Of a stretch of 64,000 nucleotides of DNA, positions 1 through 12,799 are shown one piece after another. Position numbers and translations under genes: made by a program. The DNA lies in the NCBI RefSeq assembly GCF_000203815.1, contig NW_004457736.1, forward strand, positions 1,116,001 to 1,180,000, read 5' to 3'. The notes below the pieces were generated by a model. It did not search any database. It had not been told where the DNA came from and saw only the letters and a list, made by a program, of their open reading frames with translations. Every line of letters starts with the position of its first letter. Position 1 is the stretch's first letter. This DNA is from Cavenderia fasciculata (taxonomy: Eukaryota > Evosea > Eumycetozoa > Acytosteliales > Cavenderiaceae).

Positions 1-1102
1 GGCTGGTTTGACACTCGACGACATTATCGGCGGGTTCAGTGGACGTGCTGGTGGCGAGGACATGAACGAGTTTGCGCGTAAGATGTTGTTCACAACCGAG
101 CAGGGTGAGCAGACTGACAGCGGCGCCGCCGTCGCAAGCGGTCCCAAAGAGACCGAGGAAGAGCGTCTCGAAAAGCAACGCCAGGAACTCGACGAGCTGC
201 AAAGCAGCCTGACTGCAGCAGTCGACGAAATAGCAGAGACCAACCGCGACATGGAAGAGTTTATGCAACTACTACGTCAACTTGAAGCCGACATTAATGA
301 AGAGGATGGACGTCGTGGCGACCTCGAAAAGCAGTACAAGATCAAGAAAAAGACGTTTGCACTGCTCGACAATGCCGACGAGAATCTCAAGCAGCTGCAG
401 ATGTTGTGTCAGCAGTCGTCGGCCGCTTTGATCGAGATGGCTGGCGAATGGGAGCGCGTGCGTCGTCCAATCGTCGACAAGTTCCGTGCACTCCGTGACG
501 AACGTGCCAACCAAAACGACGAGGCCAAGTCCAAGCTCGAACGTGTCAAGGAGATGCGTGCACTCATCAAGAAGCTGATCGCCGAGATTCGCGCCAAGGA
601 AGAGCTGTTTGGCCAGCTCCAAGAGACGTACAAGAACGCACCCAAGGACACCAACCGTTCCATGTACACCCGTCGTATCCTCGACACTGTAAAGAACATC
701 AAAAAGCAAAAGGTCGACATTGACAAGATTCTTTTGGACACCAAGACACTGCAAAAGGAGATCAACACCATCACTGACAGCGCCGTGCGTGCCTTTGACA
801 ATGTCAAGGATATCCTCTACGCCGACGCCAAAAAGGATGAGACTGCCAAGCTCGCCATCAAGTCGTTTGCCGTCATTGATGAAAAGTTCCAATCCCTCTT
901 GCTAGCAATCGACGAGACTGGCACCTACCAAAACAACATCCTCACCCTCACCTCTAAAATCGATCACATCTCTCAAAAGACAAATACCCTCAATTCCGAT
1001 CGTGTATTGAATGATCTTAAAAATATTAAAACTGACAATCAAAATCTTATCAAACAAATTAAAACTAGAATGGCTGCAAACAAATCATCAACTGCCGAAT
1101 AA
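1..1102 (+). CDS. ccdc22: CCDC22 orthologue, C-terminal part (5' truncated by window edge)
   Basis: The reading frame is open from the first bases and ends at TAA 1100-1102, so about 366 C-terminal residues are present and the N-terminus lies outside the window. The protein is almost entirely coiled coil. The block containing YTRRILDTVKNIKKQKVDID, followed by DKILLDTKTLQKEINTITD and KDAKKDE-like sequence, is the conserved C-terminal signature I know from CCDC22. CCDC22 pairs with CCDC93 and the COMMD proteins in the CCC complex, which works with WASH and Commander in endosomal recycling of membrane proteins. No intron is needed in this part. Codons favour C/G at third positions, unlike the A/T-rich surroundings, which suggests strong translational selection. 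I am confident of the family; I infer the cellular role from it. Confidence 0.85.
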   Translation, partial: AGLTLDDIIGGFSGRAGGEDMNEFARKMLFTTEQGEQTDSGAAVASGPKETEEERLEKQRQELDELQSSLTAAVDEIAETNRDMEEFMQLLRQLEADINEEDGRRGDLEKQYKIKKKTFALLDNADENLKQLQMLCQQSSAALIEMAGEWERVRRPIVDKFRALRDERANQNDEAKSKLERVKEMRALIKKLIAEIRAKEELFGQLQETYKNAPKDTNRSMYTRRILDTVKNIKKQKVDIDKILLDTKTLQKEINTITDSAVRAFDNVKDILYADAKKDETAKLAIKSFAVIDEKFQSLLLAIDETGTYQNNILTLTSKIDHISQKTNTLNSDRVLNDLKNIKTDNQNLIKQIKTRMAANKSSTAE

Positions 1103-1325
1103 TAATTCTCACAAAAATAAATTAATATGTATATTTAAAATTAAAAAAGAAATGAACTAAAAAAATCAAAGATAATATCGCTTCTCATTCTTTAGATTTC
1201 CACTTTCCTTTTTATTGATGGATAATGCCTAGAACTTTAAATGGTTAGCATCTAAGAATTGTACACCTGAATACATAATAATTATGTATATTTTAGAAAA
1301 TGAATTTGTTGTTGAATTTATTTAT

Positions 1326-1800
1326 TTAAAGAATGGAACACCGACAGTTGCCACCGCAGCCACAGATATCACATCCAATCTAATAATAGTAATGGAAATG
1401 GGAAAATAATAATTAATAAATAATTCTTTTTAACTTATTATCATTTTTAAAACTTTAAAGTACATACTCCACAACAATCACAACCACCAGCCATTGAATA
1501 GATCATAGTAATATTTGAATTATTATCTAAATGTAAACTTGAAATTTTCTTTTTATCATTTCTTTTTGAAAATACTTTACTACCTTCAAATCCAAGCTAG
1601 AATTTTTTTGAAAGATACAAAAGTTCATAAAAATATTAATAGATTTAAATCTTAGATCTTTTTTAAATTATACTTACAAGTTGATGAGCTGGTGGAGTTC
1701 CTGTTTTGTCATAGATTTGATGTTTAACATCTATTAATTTATCATTGTCTTCTACTTGAATATCAATAGTTTTCTCTAATGTTGGGCAATGAACTTTCAT
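1326..1800 (-). CDS. Small ubiquitin-like protein with Cys-rich CaaX-type tail
   Basis: Three exons join in frame: 1678-1800, 1468-1596 and 1326-1379, with GTAAGT/TAG and GTATGT/TAG introns, giving 101 residues. Residues 1-80 follow the ubiquitin fold: it starts MKVHCPTLEKTIDIQVED, has DKTGTPPAHQLLGFEG where ubiquitin has DKEGIPPDQQRLIFAG, and ends MAGG where ubiquitin has LRGG. A tail of about 21 residues follows, with seven cysteines in CDCC, GCDICGCG and CRC groups, and the last four residues are CSIL. That is a CaaX-type prenylation box; C-terminal Leu usually means geranylgeranyl transfer. Lipid-anchored ubiquitin-like MUB/UBL3 proteins have a similar plan, but I know of none with this Cys-rich linker. 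If intron 2 is retained the tail becomes GGCDCCGVCTLKF and the CaaX box is lost. No function is assigned. Confidence 0.72.
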
Positions 1801-2327
1801 TTTTAATTTGTTTTAAGTGTTTTGATGATTTAATATATTATATATTTTAAGGTTTAATTATTTAATTTAATGATGATTATTATTATTATTATCTCTTTAT
1901 TAATAGTTGAATGAAGTGACTAGTTTTTTGACTTTTGAATTCATTCTAAAAAGGAATTTAATACATTTATATTTTAGATACATGGTTATTATTGATAAAA
2001 TGAAATAATAATAATAAATAATAATTTTTATTTGAAAAAAAACAATCTAAAGAAAAGAAATTCTTTTTTCCTATGTTTATTTTGAAAGGTTTGAAAAGAA
2101 AAATTATTCGTCTAGTGGCCCAATAAAAATTCTAAAAAGAATGTTTCCTTTTTTGGTAAAAATTTCCAGTTTCCCAAAACCAAAAAAAACAAAAAAAAAA
2201 AAAACCATCCACAACAGTTTCAAACGGTTTACGGAAACCGTTGTCGTGTCTCCGCAACTATAATTTTAAATATACACTGGAATATATTATTTCCTTGAAT
2301 AATTAATTATTATTATTACATTTATTA
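1801..2327. other. Intergenic, A/T-rich
   Basis: It lies between the start of the ubiquitin-like gene and the end of the ankyrin gene. It holds poly-A/poly-T runs and ATT repeats. I see no coding frame or structured RNA. Confidence 0.6.
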
Positions 2328-4756
2328 TTATTTTTTCAAAAGTTTTGAAAATAATTGTTTGAATGAAAATGATTTGTTGTTGTTGTTACTCGATGGTTCT
2401 GGTGCTACATCAATCTCCATAAACTGGTATACATTTTGTCTAAGAAATTGGGCAATTTCAATATGACCTTTACGTTCGGCAATTTGGAGAGATTCTTCTG
2501 TACATCCATCACTCCTGTTTTTGAATAACCATTCAATGATGTTGAGGTGATTATTATAGGCTGCATACTCTATAGCCTTTTCAGATGCACCTTCACTACG
2601 ATTCAAGTGTAACCACTCTACTACATTTAAATGGCCACCCAGCGCTGCCATATCCATCGCGCCCGTTGTACATCCTTCTGTGCGATTCAAATGTAAAAAC
2701 TAAAAAGAGGATTTATTATTAGTATTTCTAATAATATAGTATTTCTTAAATAGTCTATACTATACTTTGACAATATCAATATGGCCATTCTCAGCAGCAT
2801 AGTTCATGGCAAGATGATCACGTGGACCCTCTTGTCTGTGCTCATGTAAGAATTGAACAATTTCCAAATGTCCTTTTTTCGATGCCATCGCCATTGCATC
2901 AAACCCTTTAACCTCTGTCCTATTAAAATGTAGAAACTAAAAAAAAAAGAATATTAAATATATTATATTTGAGTTCAAATATCTAAAACATACCTTGACT
3001 ACCTCCATATGTCCATTCTCAGAAGCAAAGTCTAAAGTTCTTTCCTCACATCCCTCTGTTCTGTTTTCATGTAGAAACTATAATTAAACAACAATAAAAG
3101 TCTATTAATACTATACGATGTTTATGTTGCATTCATTGTACATACTCTAACAACATCTAAATGTCCATTTTTAGAGGCCATTGTCATTGCGCCTGGAGAA
3201 CATCCTTCTGTTCGATTATTATGTAAAAAGGAAACAACATCTAGAAATCCTCTACTAGCAGCATGATCCATTGAATATTGAGAACAATTAATACCTTTTT
3301 CAAAGGATTTCGAATGTTGATGCAGAAACATAATTAGTGGCAAAAAGCCAGACGAGACTGCAATATCAAACCCAAAACTAGTACCTGGTAGGTTAGTCTT
3401 TTCAATGATATATTTAACAATCTCCAAATGATTTCTTGATGATGCTGCATCAATTGCAAATGATGTACATCCTTCAGTTCTATTTTCAATTAGAAACTAA
3501 AATAATTATTTAAAATAATAATAATAATATAATGTCTGTCAGTCATATGATCTTTGGATATGAATGGTAATATCTATGTACATACTTTTACAACATTTAA
3601 ATGACCATTGTAGGCAGCTCTATCAATTGCCTCTTTGGTGCATCCCTCAGTTCTATGTTTATGTAAATACTCTACTACATTTAAATGGCCGTTCGATGCG
3701 GCTAGATCCATCGCATTTTCGGAACCCTTCTTCTTGAACATGTCAAGATACTTTACAATCTCCAAATATCCACCACCTGCTGCTCCAGTCATAGCCTCTA
3801 CTGTACATCCTTCTGCTCTATTTTCATTTAAAAACTATAAATAGAAATTTAAAAAAAATAGTTTGGTTAATCAAAGAGTACTGTACAGTAGTTTAGAGAA
3901 TATAATATATTATATACTTTGACAACATCAAAATGACCATTCTTGGCTGCCTCATCCATAGCATTAGTTGTACATCCTTCACTTCGATTATTATGAAGAA
4001 ACTATAAATTATAAATTAAAAGGTTTAGAGTAAAGTTATTCATTTGACCAAACATGATATTTATATTTTACATACTTTAACAATTTCTAAATGACCTTTT
4101 TGACTTGCAAATTCCATTGCAGATACACCTATATATGTTTTTGGATTGGTATCATGAATAAACTTGACAAAGTCTAAATTTCCATACTTTGCAACTATAC
4201 CCAAAGCCAAACCAACATCGGTATTTGGAAACATATTGTACAAACATACAAATAGGTCATAATGATTGTGTTCAGCCACTTTGATTAACATTTCATTTGG
4301 GTTTGATGGTTTGAATGCTTTGTGTCCTCCTTTAATCCAATCCAATAATTTCTTAAATGTCTCTAAATTTGCATTTCTATGATAACAATATTCAGTTATA
4401 GCTTCTGATTTATCTTTATCACTTATTATTATTATTGGTTGTTTATCGTGTTGTTTCTTTTTCTGATTGTCCTTCTTTGTTGTTGTTTCTTTTGATGTTA
4501 TTGATGGATCATTATTTTGAAAGATTAAAGAGTGTTTGATAAAGTCAAATGACATTGCATAGATTGTGATCATTGATAATCCAGGTAGATTGATGATACG
4601 TCTACCTTTGATATACTGATTGACAGACATATAGTCATGATCTATTGACTGTTCATTATCTAGTCTACATTGTCTTTCAATATCATTAAATATGATCTTT
4701 CGAATATATGAGTGTCTAAATAGAGTAAAGAATGCAGTTGTTGTTGTTGTTGTCAT
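2328..4756 (-). CDS. Ankyrin-repeat protein, seven exons
   Basis: Exons: 4076-4756, 3918-4001, 3586-3834, 3146-3496, 2994-3077, 2766-2936 and 2328-2699. All six introns are phase 0 with GTATGT-type donors, and the product is 663 residues. The N-terminal ~130 residues are the lineage-specific head of dictyostelid ankyrin proteins (YIRKIIFNDIERQ). The rest is about a dozen degenerate ankyrin units of ~28 residues of the form NRTEGC..A...AA.NGHL.VVK. Every downstream exon begins at the same place in the repeat (FLH/FLN/FLI), and the smallest exons are exactly one 28-residue unit. The C-terminal ~40 residues hold an Asn run. Such proteins are presumed protein-binding scaffolds; the specific role is unknown. 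Confidence 0.85.
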
Positions 4757-5024
4757 TGTTGTTAAAGATATCTAGATAGATAGATAAGATTAGTTATAAC
4801 TAATCTATCTCTTTTGTATGTAACCATTGACCCACGAACGAAAATAACAAACCAAGAAGGAAGGGTCCCCACAACTTCTTTGAATTTTTTCATTGATCTA
4901 TCAGCTGATCAAGACAAACCCTTTCATGCCCTCTCCAGACTTTCTCACCATTTTATTTTAAACTTCCTATTAATACACTTTAAACAAACAAATAGAATAT
5001 AGAGTAGATATTGAATAGATAATA

Positions 5025-8000
5025 ATGAAGATGATGACACTACCTACATCATCGAGTTTGAAGTATTACTTTTTATTTTTATTGTTCATTATTGCAACCA
5101 CCAACATCAGTCCGGTTCAATCACAAACTATAGTTCTACCACCTGATGAATGTAAGTAGTACTATTACCATACATACATGTACATTAACAATAACTAACT
5201 ACTATGTAAAGTAAACTCTGTTATTTGGTTACTTAGATTCTATGGTATTGTAGATGTAGGTCAAACATCAAATGAAATATGTGCAAATGCTCAATTCACA
5301 TGTGCACTCATTACATCTGATCAGAAATATCATGTCACTTTTATGTATGTAGATATATAGATATAGATATAGATATTGATGGTTTGATGGCTAATCACTT
5401 TTCTTTCTTTATTGTCTAGTGATCTTACGGTTACAGCATTCCAATATGTTGGAGAATGGACAGATTTAAATATGACACAATTAATATTCCCTGAGTTGTT
5501 GAGTTTGACAATCAATGATTACCCAGGTAACACCAATTACACCTATAATCCATTAGACTATCTTCAAAACCTACCTAAACTATCTAGTCTTAGAATATTG
5601 AATGATCTTCGTATCTCTTCCATTCCAAATACTTTTGATCAAGCATTCCCTATTCTACAACAATTGTATGTACAAACTATAGAAACTATAAAGATTTAAT
5701 TTAATTATTTGATTTATTAATTTTAATTTTGATTTATTAATTTAATTTAAATTTAGAACATTGGATTGTGAAAATCTAACAAGAATCGATAATTTCTTTA
5801 ATATTACTAGTCTTCAATTAATTGATATTGAAGCACCCAATTTAGGTTGGGTTCAAATCAATGACCCTCAGTATTTACCAAACCTCATTACATTGTCCAT
5901 TGTAATGCAATCCATCTATGATACTAATTGGGTTTTTAGAGATACTAGATTCCCTAATCTTTATTCAATGTATGTATCAATCTTGCGTGACAAATATTCA
6001 ATCCCCACTTGATTATATATATATATATATATATATAATAATAATATATTTATTCTAACAAATAATCATTACAACAACAATATTATTATTATAGTACTGT
6101 TATGGAAAAATCCCTGGAAATAATTCTTTAATCTTTTTTGTAATGACTCCATCTGTGAGAGAAGTTAGAGTGGCTACTCTTGGCTCGCAAAGTACTATTC
6201 TTCCAGTATCAGACTATCCTGCAAACATTAAAGTATTAAAGGTTTCAGGTCTAACTGCTCGTCATAATCCAGGACTAGTATCAGCTTATCCAAATTTACA
6301 AGAATAGTAAGTCACCTAGGTTAAGAATAATTAATTAATTATTTTCTAAACTTTAGAAATTCTAATACAATATATTATTATATTATAGTTCATTTACCGA
6401 TTCTAATATTACAACTAATCCATTCAACACATCTGTACCAGCATCAATGACAGAACTATCATTGGCAAACAATGACTTGGCATTTAGTTTTCCACTACCA
6501 CCTTCATTTTTGGCCAATAGTCCATCCTCTATGCAACTCAATTTAGAGTCGAATATGGGGATTGATGGCATTGTACCAAATGAATTTTGTAACATTGCTG
6601 GTTTGAATATTAAATCAACCTCTGTCACTGTACTCCCAGATTGTTTCTGGTGTTACATTGATAATACACAAGCCATTCAAACTGATATCTCCAAACCAGG
6701 AGGTTTTTCATGCAGTACGTAACACAAAGAACAATACAAATAACAAAGCAAAGAACAAAACAAAGAAATACTAACTAAACAAACAATTTGGTACCAAATT
6801 TAAAATTTATAGTTTTTTCAGTTGATACAACTACATTGAATTCTATTAGAGGTGTTTTTAACATCTCAGGTGTAAATATCGGTTGGGGAGGTCCATCAAC
6901 AGAACTCCAAGTAATTATTCCAAATAAGTTGTTACAGTAAGTAAATTGATCAATGAGTGATCAAAGATTTCACTCTCCAAATAATATAACTTAACTTAAT
7001 TGTATTTATGTATTTTTTTATTTTAGGGGAACAATGAATCCAAGAAATGGAATAGTTCAATCAAAGAATATTGTATTTAATCCAAATGACCCATCACTAA
7101 CGGAGAGTTTTATCATTACCGAGGTTGGATTTTTGGTTGATACTGTCAATGTGGCCAGTCAAACATTGGATGAAAAATTCATAGATATTCATTACCAATA
7201 TGTCAATCTTGACACTATCCCAGACTTTAAAATGAGTGATGGTTCAACATGTGTTCTCGTCCAACACAACGCTACCACCAATACTTCAACATGTTCAACA
7301 AAATTCAACTTTATAACTAATAATCCAACCATACTTGCTTCAAATCAACATATTTCTCAATCTATTACTTTTAATTTCAAACGTATGTCACATACCAATA
7401 TTTATTATTTTTTTAATTATTATTATTAATTTATTAATTTTAATTTTCTATAGCAACAATTATCAATTCATTATCAATTAATAATCCACCAATGACAGTT
7501 AATTTGAATGGATATTTTGGATTGAATATTACACATGGACGAATCACTATCAATGATACTATTGGTTGTGATATCATCGGTGCTGGAGTTGCGACCATTG
7601 ATTCAATTCAATGTAAATTTAACCAAGTACTGGCATCGGGACCTGCAACCATCACAGTAGTAGTACCAAATGGTCAGTACACCTCCAAATCACTCTTATT
7701 TATTCCGTTCCCATTACCAACCGACAATAGTTGTCAAACTAAAACATCAAATTGTAATGGTCATGGTACTTGTATAAACGGTCAATGTGTTTGTGAACCA
7801 GGATGGTATGATAATTGTAAACTTCAATCAAATACAAGTATGTAAAATATAAAATATAAAATATAAAATAATGGATATATAATATCAACCATTGTTTGAC
7901 TAACCTATTTTATGTTCATAGATCCAGATGTAATATTCCAAGTTAATAATACAGACCCTGCACCAAAATTTGAATACAATGATTTTGAATTTTCATTTAA

Positions 8001-8811
8001 TATTATTGCCGTTCAGGAATTGGATATTAATGATGTAGTTATAAAAGAACTACAAACTAAAAAATGGAATGTAACTGATTTATCAACTACGGATATCGTC
8101 AATATCAATTATGAATTGGTTAAAACAATCGATTTCCCAACAGTAGATGTTATCACAACCGTTGGATTTTCAAATCAATCTAGAACCATTTCATTTGGAG
8201 GTGAAGATATTCAGCTGGCAAATGGTGCCATTAAAATTGGTGTAAATGTAACTAATTGGCCATTCGAGAATGTTTTATCACATCTAAGGGTTGTATTCTC
8301 TACCGTTGTCAATAACGACCAATTCATCCAAGACAAATGCTCAGGTGAATTGACAGAGATTCAATCATTCCAAAACTTTATAGATAATGCCGATTCGTTA
8401 CAATACCTTCGTGTCGTTAAAGACAATGTACAATTCTTTGGTCGGTTCCTTGAATACTCAGTGTCGGATGGTAGAAAGACATACTCCAAGACTGAAGTGA
8501 TGAATACCACTGTACTTAACATAGACCAGTCTCTAGCAATCATCGGTATACATCTACCACAGTGTCAATCGTGTCTTTTAGACCCAGACTTTTCAGCATT
8601 GATAGTTCACGACGACTCTTCAAATGACGAGTGTGACAATGAAAAGAATAACACCTGGAAGATTATTGTAGGTGTAGTAGTCGGTGCAGTAGGTGCCGCT
8701 GCAATAGGCGTTGCCATTTACATTATCATTAAAAAGAACAAATACTACTTTGTCCGAAGATCCGCATCTGTCGACATGAAAAGATTTAAAAAGAATAAAG
8801 ATATTAATTAA
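5025..8811 (+). CDS. ComC-like EGF/LRR type I membrane protein
   Basis: Ten exons: 5025-5151, 5254-5344, 5420-5665, 5757-5973 (or 5969), 6095-6306, 6389-6714, 6822-6936, 7027-7382, 7454-7837 and 7922-8811, about 987 residues. A signal peptide comes first (YYFLFLLFIIATTNIS), then Leu-rich repeats in the N-terminal ~400 residues, a beta-rich middle, one EGF-like module near residues 657-685 (CNGHGTCINGQCVCEPGW), a conserved beta region, and a transmembrane helix near 936-960 (IIVGVVVGAVGAAAIGVAIY) followed by a short basic tail. This is the plan of the dictyostelid ComC/EGF surface family, linked to cell-cell communication in development. With the usual donor at 5970, exon 5 hits a stop; a donor at 5974, or one missing A in the A run at 6106-6110, restores the frame. 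Confidence 0.82.
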
Positions 8812-9070
8812 CCAACACATTAATTAATTAAACATATTAATTGTAATTTTAAAACAAATATAAACTATCGTTCTTCAGTCTTTGATTCCTGAAGTTCAAT
8901 AGAAGAAATTAGGAGGGAAAAAACAAATTATTTCAAATAAATTAGGGTTTCGTGAAAGCTGAGTCATAAATATTAAAGTTTTGAGTAGTATAGTTTTATT
9001 GTTCAAAATAATACAAATACAAAATACAAAATACAAGTATATATAAATAATATAAATAAGGAGATATAGG

Positions 9071-9071
9071 A

Positions 9072-9114
<43 letters not shown>
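9071..9114. repeat. (GAAA)n microsatellite
   Basis: Eleven GAAA units lie just upstream of the VID27 start codon at 9145, within the 8812-9144 spacer. The rest of that spacer is plain A/T-rich DNA. Confidence 0.95.
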
Positions 9115-9116
<2 letters not shown>

Positions 9117-9144
9117 TTAAAAGATAAAGGAAGACAAGACAATA

Positions 9145-12100
9145 ATGTCTCTATTTAAAAGATTATCTACCTATCTTGGATACAACAATAGTGAACCATC
9201 TAAACTACTAGAGTTCTCTGGATACTTTTATCATTATCATAAGGGCCAATGGAGTTGTTTGTATGTAGTACCTAAGAGAAAGAGAGAAAGAGAGAGGAAA
9301 TAATTATAATTATATTATATTAACGCTATGTACTATTTATTTACTTGTTTATTTCTACGTAGATTCAACGATTGTGAATTAGTAATATTAAAAAAGAGTG
9401 ATGGAAAGTATAGTTATGCAATTCAAGTGACTCGTGTAGTAGAGGATGAAAACGATATTAAAGAGGGTGATGAAGATGACCCCAATTCATACGAATTCCC
9501 TATTACTGTGGGACTAGAGTTGTACAAGGAAGAGGGACCACTAGGTGGAGTCGCTTTCAGCTGGAAGGGAACTCGTAGCAGATTCCTCTTTGAGTTTGAA
9601 AGAGATTCAATCTCTGCTGAATCCGATGCATCTAGATTACAATTACTACTATGTCAATGTATCTATGAAGCTTTCTATCAACAACATCATACAACTGGTT
9701 CAATTAATGAAATTGAAAATTATTGCAGGTACTTACATAAATGAAAGAAAGAAATGATATAATATTATTTATTATTTAATATTAACTATTTTTTCTTCAA
9801 ACAGAGAATGCAAAACAGAGATTCATAAACCACTATCAACCAATGTAAATACAATTGAAGCAAAGAGAGTTGAAGTGCCAAAAGAAGAAAAACAAGAGGA
9901 AAAAGAAGAAGAAGAGGAGAAACCTTATTATCCTATACATGATTTGGTTGTTGAACAAGTAGCTCAACCATCTACACCACCACTAACTGCAACAACAGTA
10001 ACTTCAACTTCAACACCACTACAAACCAATCCAACTGGAACTGAATTGTTTAGACGCCATGTTTCATTGTATTTAGAAACTGGAAATCAATTCAATTTAA
10101 AGGATTCCGACGTTTTTGTATTATTAAGCAATACTCAATTAAAAAATCATAAATCTGTTGAATGTATGTAACACATTTAAAGAAGAAGAAGAAGATTATT
10201 CTCTCATCAACTAATATATTTAATTTTCATTTAGATACATTTTATATTGTAAAGAATGAATTGGTCGTACTTTCACAAATTATAAACTCTGATATGTTTC
10301 CTCATTTTTTTAATGTATGATATATATATAATATAAATATTAATATAATATTGTATTAATTCATTTGATTTTGATTTTTTATTCATTTTTAGGAACAAAA
10401 TTCATTTATTTGGTATTCATCATATGGTAATAATTATAGTAGATGGAGTATTAGATTTGATTCATTAGAGGATTATGAAGCATTTAGAACAAAGTTTGCA
10501 GTTTTGCAATACGAGGCTTTGAACCAAACAAAATTCACTGGTAAAAAGGATGATGTTGATTTCATGGCTCAAGCAATGACTGAAGACAAACAAGACCCAA
10601 ATGTCATCTTTGATACCGATGATGGTTTCAATGCAAAGGATCTTGAAGATTTCGATGATCTTGATATCTCTTCTGATTTTACTCCAGAAGAAGCTCAATA
10701 TAATGAAATGGAACAACAAATGAATGATCAAATGGATGAAAGTGAAGAAGATGAAGAAGAGGAAGAAGATGAAGAGGATGAAGAAAGCGAGGAGGAAGAG
10801 GAAGAAGAAGAGGACGAAGAGGAAGAAGAAGAACCATCTCCATACAAACCACCAACCAAACCAACTCCACAAGAACAAAAGAAAATTGTTCCACCTCCAC
10901 AACCACAAGAAGAAAGCGAAGAAGAAGATGAAAGTGAAGAAGAAGAAGAAGAAAGCGAAGAAGAAGAAGAGGAAAGTGAAGAGGAGGAAGAAGAACCAAT
11001 TGTTTTACCAAAGAGACCAGTTCAAAGACAAATTCAAGAAAGTGAAGATGAAGAGGAGAGTGAAGAAGAAGAAGAAGAAAGTGAAGAGGAGGAAGAAGAA
11101 GAAGAAGAACCAATAGTTGTATCAAGAAAAACACCAATTAAAAGAAGAACTATTGAAGAAAGTGAAAGTGAAGATGAAGAAGAAAGTGAAGAAGAGGAAA
11201 GTGAAGAAGAAGAAGAGGATGAAGATGAAGGAATTCAATTTTCAGAGGATTTGGCCAAAGCAAAGAATAGTGAATTACTTGTTGGTTACAAGGATCGTTC
11301 ATTTGTTGTAAGAGGTTCATCCATTGGTGTATTTACTACCGAAGATAATGACGTTAAACTCAATTCAATGATCCAAAGAGTAAAGGATAGTAAAGGAAAA
11401 CAATTTTCACCAAAAAAGGTAAGTCAGAGAGATCTCTAAAACAATTTAAATCATCAAAGGATATTTTATTTATTTATTTAATTATTTAATTTCTTTTAGA
11501 TGATGTTACAACAACAAGATAGTTCATTATTAATGTTAAATAAGGATCAAAGATCCAAAGTATTTAAACTTGATTTACATAGACCAGATGTAGTACAAGA
11601 ATGGGATATGAAATGGAAGGATCAACCTACTCCAATCAGCTCGATCTTTCACAAGACCAAGTTTGATGAGACTACCAACGACCAAACATTTGTGGGTATC
11701 AATGGAAACGGTATGTTTATGGTAGACCCACGTGCCAGCCGTGACAAGGTGGTTAGCAAGTTCCAAGGTGCCGCCACGATGAGCTCTTTGCATACTTGTG
11801 CTGCCACATCGGCTAAAGGCCAGATTGCAGTAGCCACCAACAAGGGTGAGATCAAGTTATTCTCGTCCAACCAATTTGACCCATCTCGCAAGAGTGTCAC
11901 TAACCAGAACCCAGCCGGTCCACAACTACGTAGCAAGACTACGTTGCCAGGTATTGGTGATGCCGTCATTGGTATTGATACAACAGCCGACGGCAAGTGG
12001 ATTGTAGCCACGTGCAAGACCTATCTCATGATTGTCCCCGTCGAGACCAAGGACGGAGTCAATGGGTTCGAGTCGCGTCTCTCGGCACAAAACAGACCAC

Positions 12101-12402
12101 TTCCCAAACGTCTCATCCTCAAGCCAGCCGACATTAAGCGTCTTGGCGGTCAAATCTCCTTCACACCCGCCAAGTTTAACGTCGATTTGGTCAACAACAA
12201 TAATAGCGAGACTTCTATCGTCACGTCGAGTGGTCGTTTCTTGATCACTTGGAACTTTAGAAAGATCAAACAAAACATCTTGGACATTTACCAAATCAAA
12301 GAGTACAAGCATGAAATCGTTGCTGATCAATTCAAATTTAACAAGGATAATTCAATTGTTGTCACTTTACCAAATGATGTAATCATGTCAAAAAAGAAAT
12401 AA
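9145..12402 (+). CDS. vid27: VID27 family protein
   Basis: Six exons: 9145-9260, 9363-9728, 9805-10163, 10235-10314, 10393-11418 and 11500-12402, 949 residues. The N-terminal ~150 residues match the VID27 N-terminal/PH-like region ([15 protein letters not shown], then [16 protein letters not shown]). Residues ~420-590 are a very acidic Ser/Glu/Asp low-complexity stretch broken by short basic patches. The last ~350 residues are the VID27 C-terminal beta-propeller-like domain ([42 protein letters not shown]). VID27 is known in fungi (vacuolar import and degradation screens) and plants (CYPRO4), but its biochemistry is unclear. The acidic stretch is longer than I would expect for the family. Exon 6 is clearly C/G-biased at third positions. 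Confidence 0.9.
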
Positions 12403-12799
12403 GAAAAGAAATTAAAAATTAAAAGAAATCACACAACACAAATCAATAGAACCCAGTAATTAGTAATATTAACCAATAATAATAATAACAAATAATAATA
12501 GTTTAGACCAAGGAGAGAAAGAAAAAGAGAAAGAATATTCTTTCTTGTTTTTTGTTTTTTAAATAAAATAAATTTAATATTTTTTATAACTCTATCTATC
12601 TATTTCCCTACCTTAGATATTTTATCCATCAATATTATTATTATTATAATATTAATTCTTTGGAAACTAAAACTAAAATCCATTCATTTTCAAAAATTGA
12701 ATGATTTCTTTGTTTTTTAATAGATTCGTCTGTCAACTTTTTGTAATAATGTAAAGAAAGAATCTGGCCCCTCATAGCTATACCTCTTGATATGATGGT
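12403..12799. other. Intergenic, A/T-rich
   Basis: This is the VID27 3' flank, with AAT and ATT repeats and a TCTATCTATCTATT run. I see nothing coding. Confidence 0.55.

Noticed and set aside
10465-11137. Long antisense frames rich in Leu/Phe opposite the acidic VID27 stretch
   Set aside because: They are the mirror image of the GAA/GAG repeats in the real exon.
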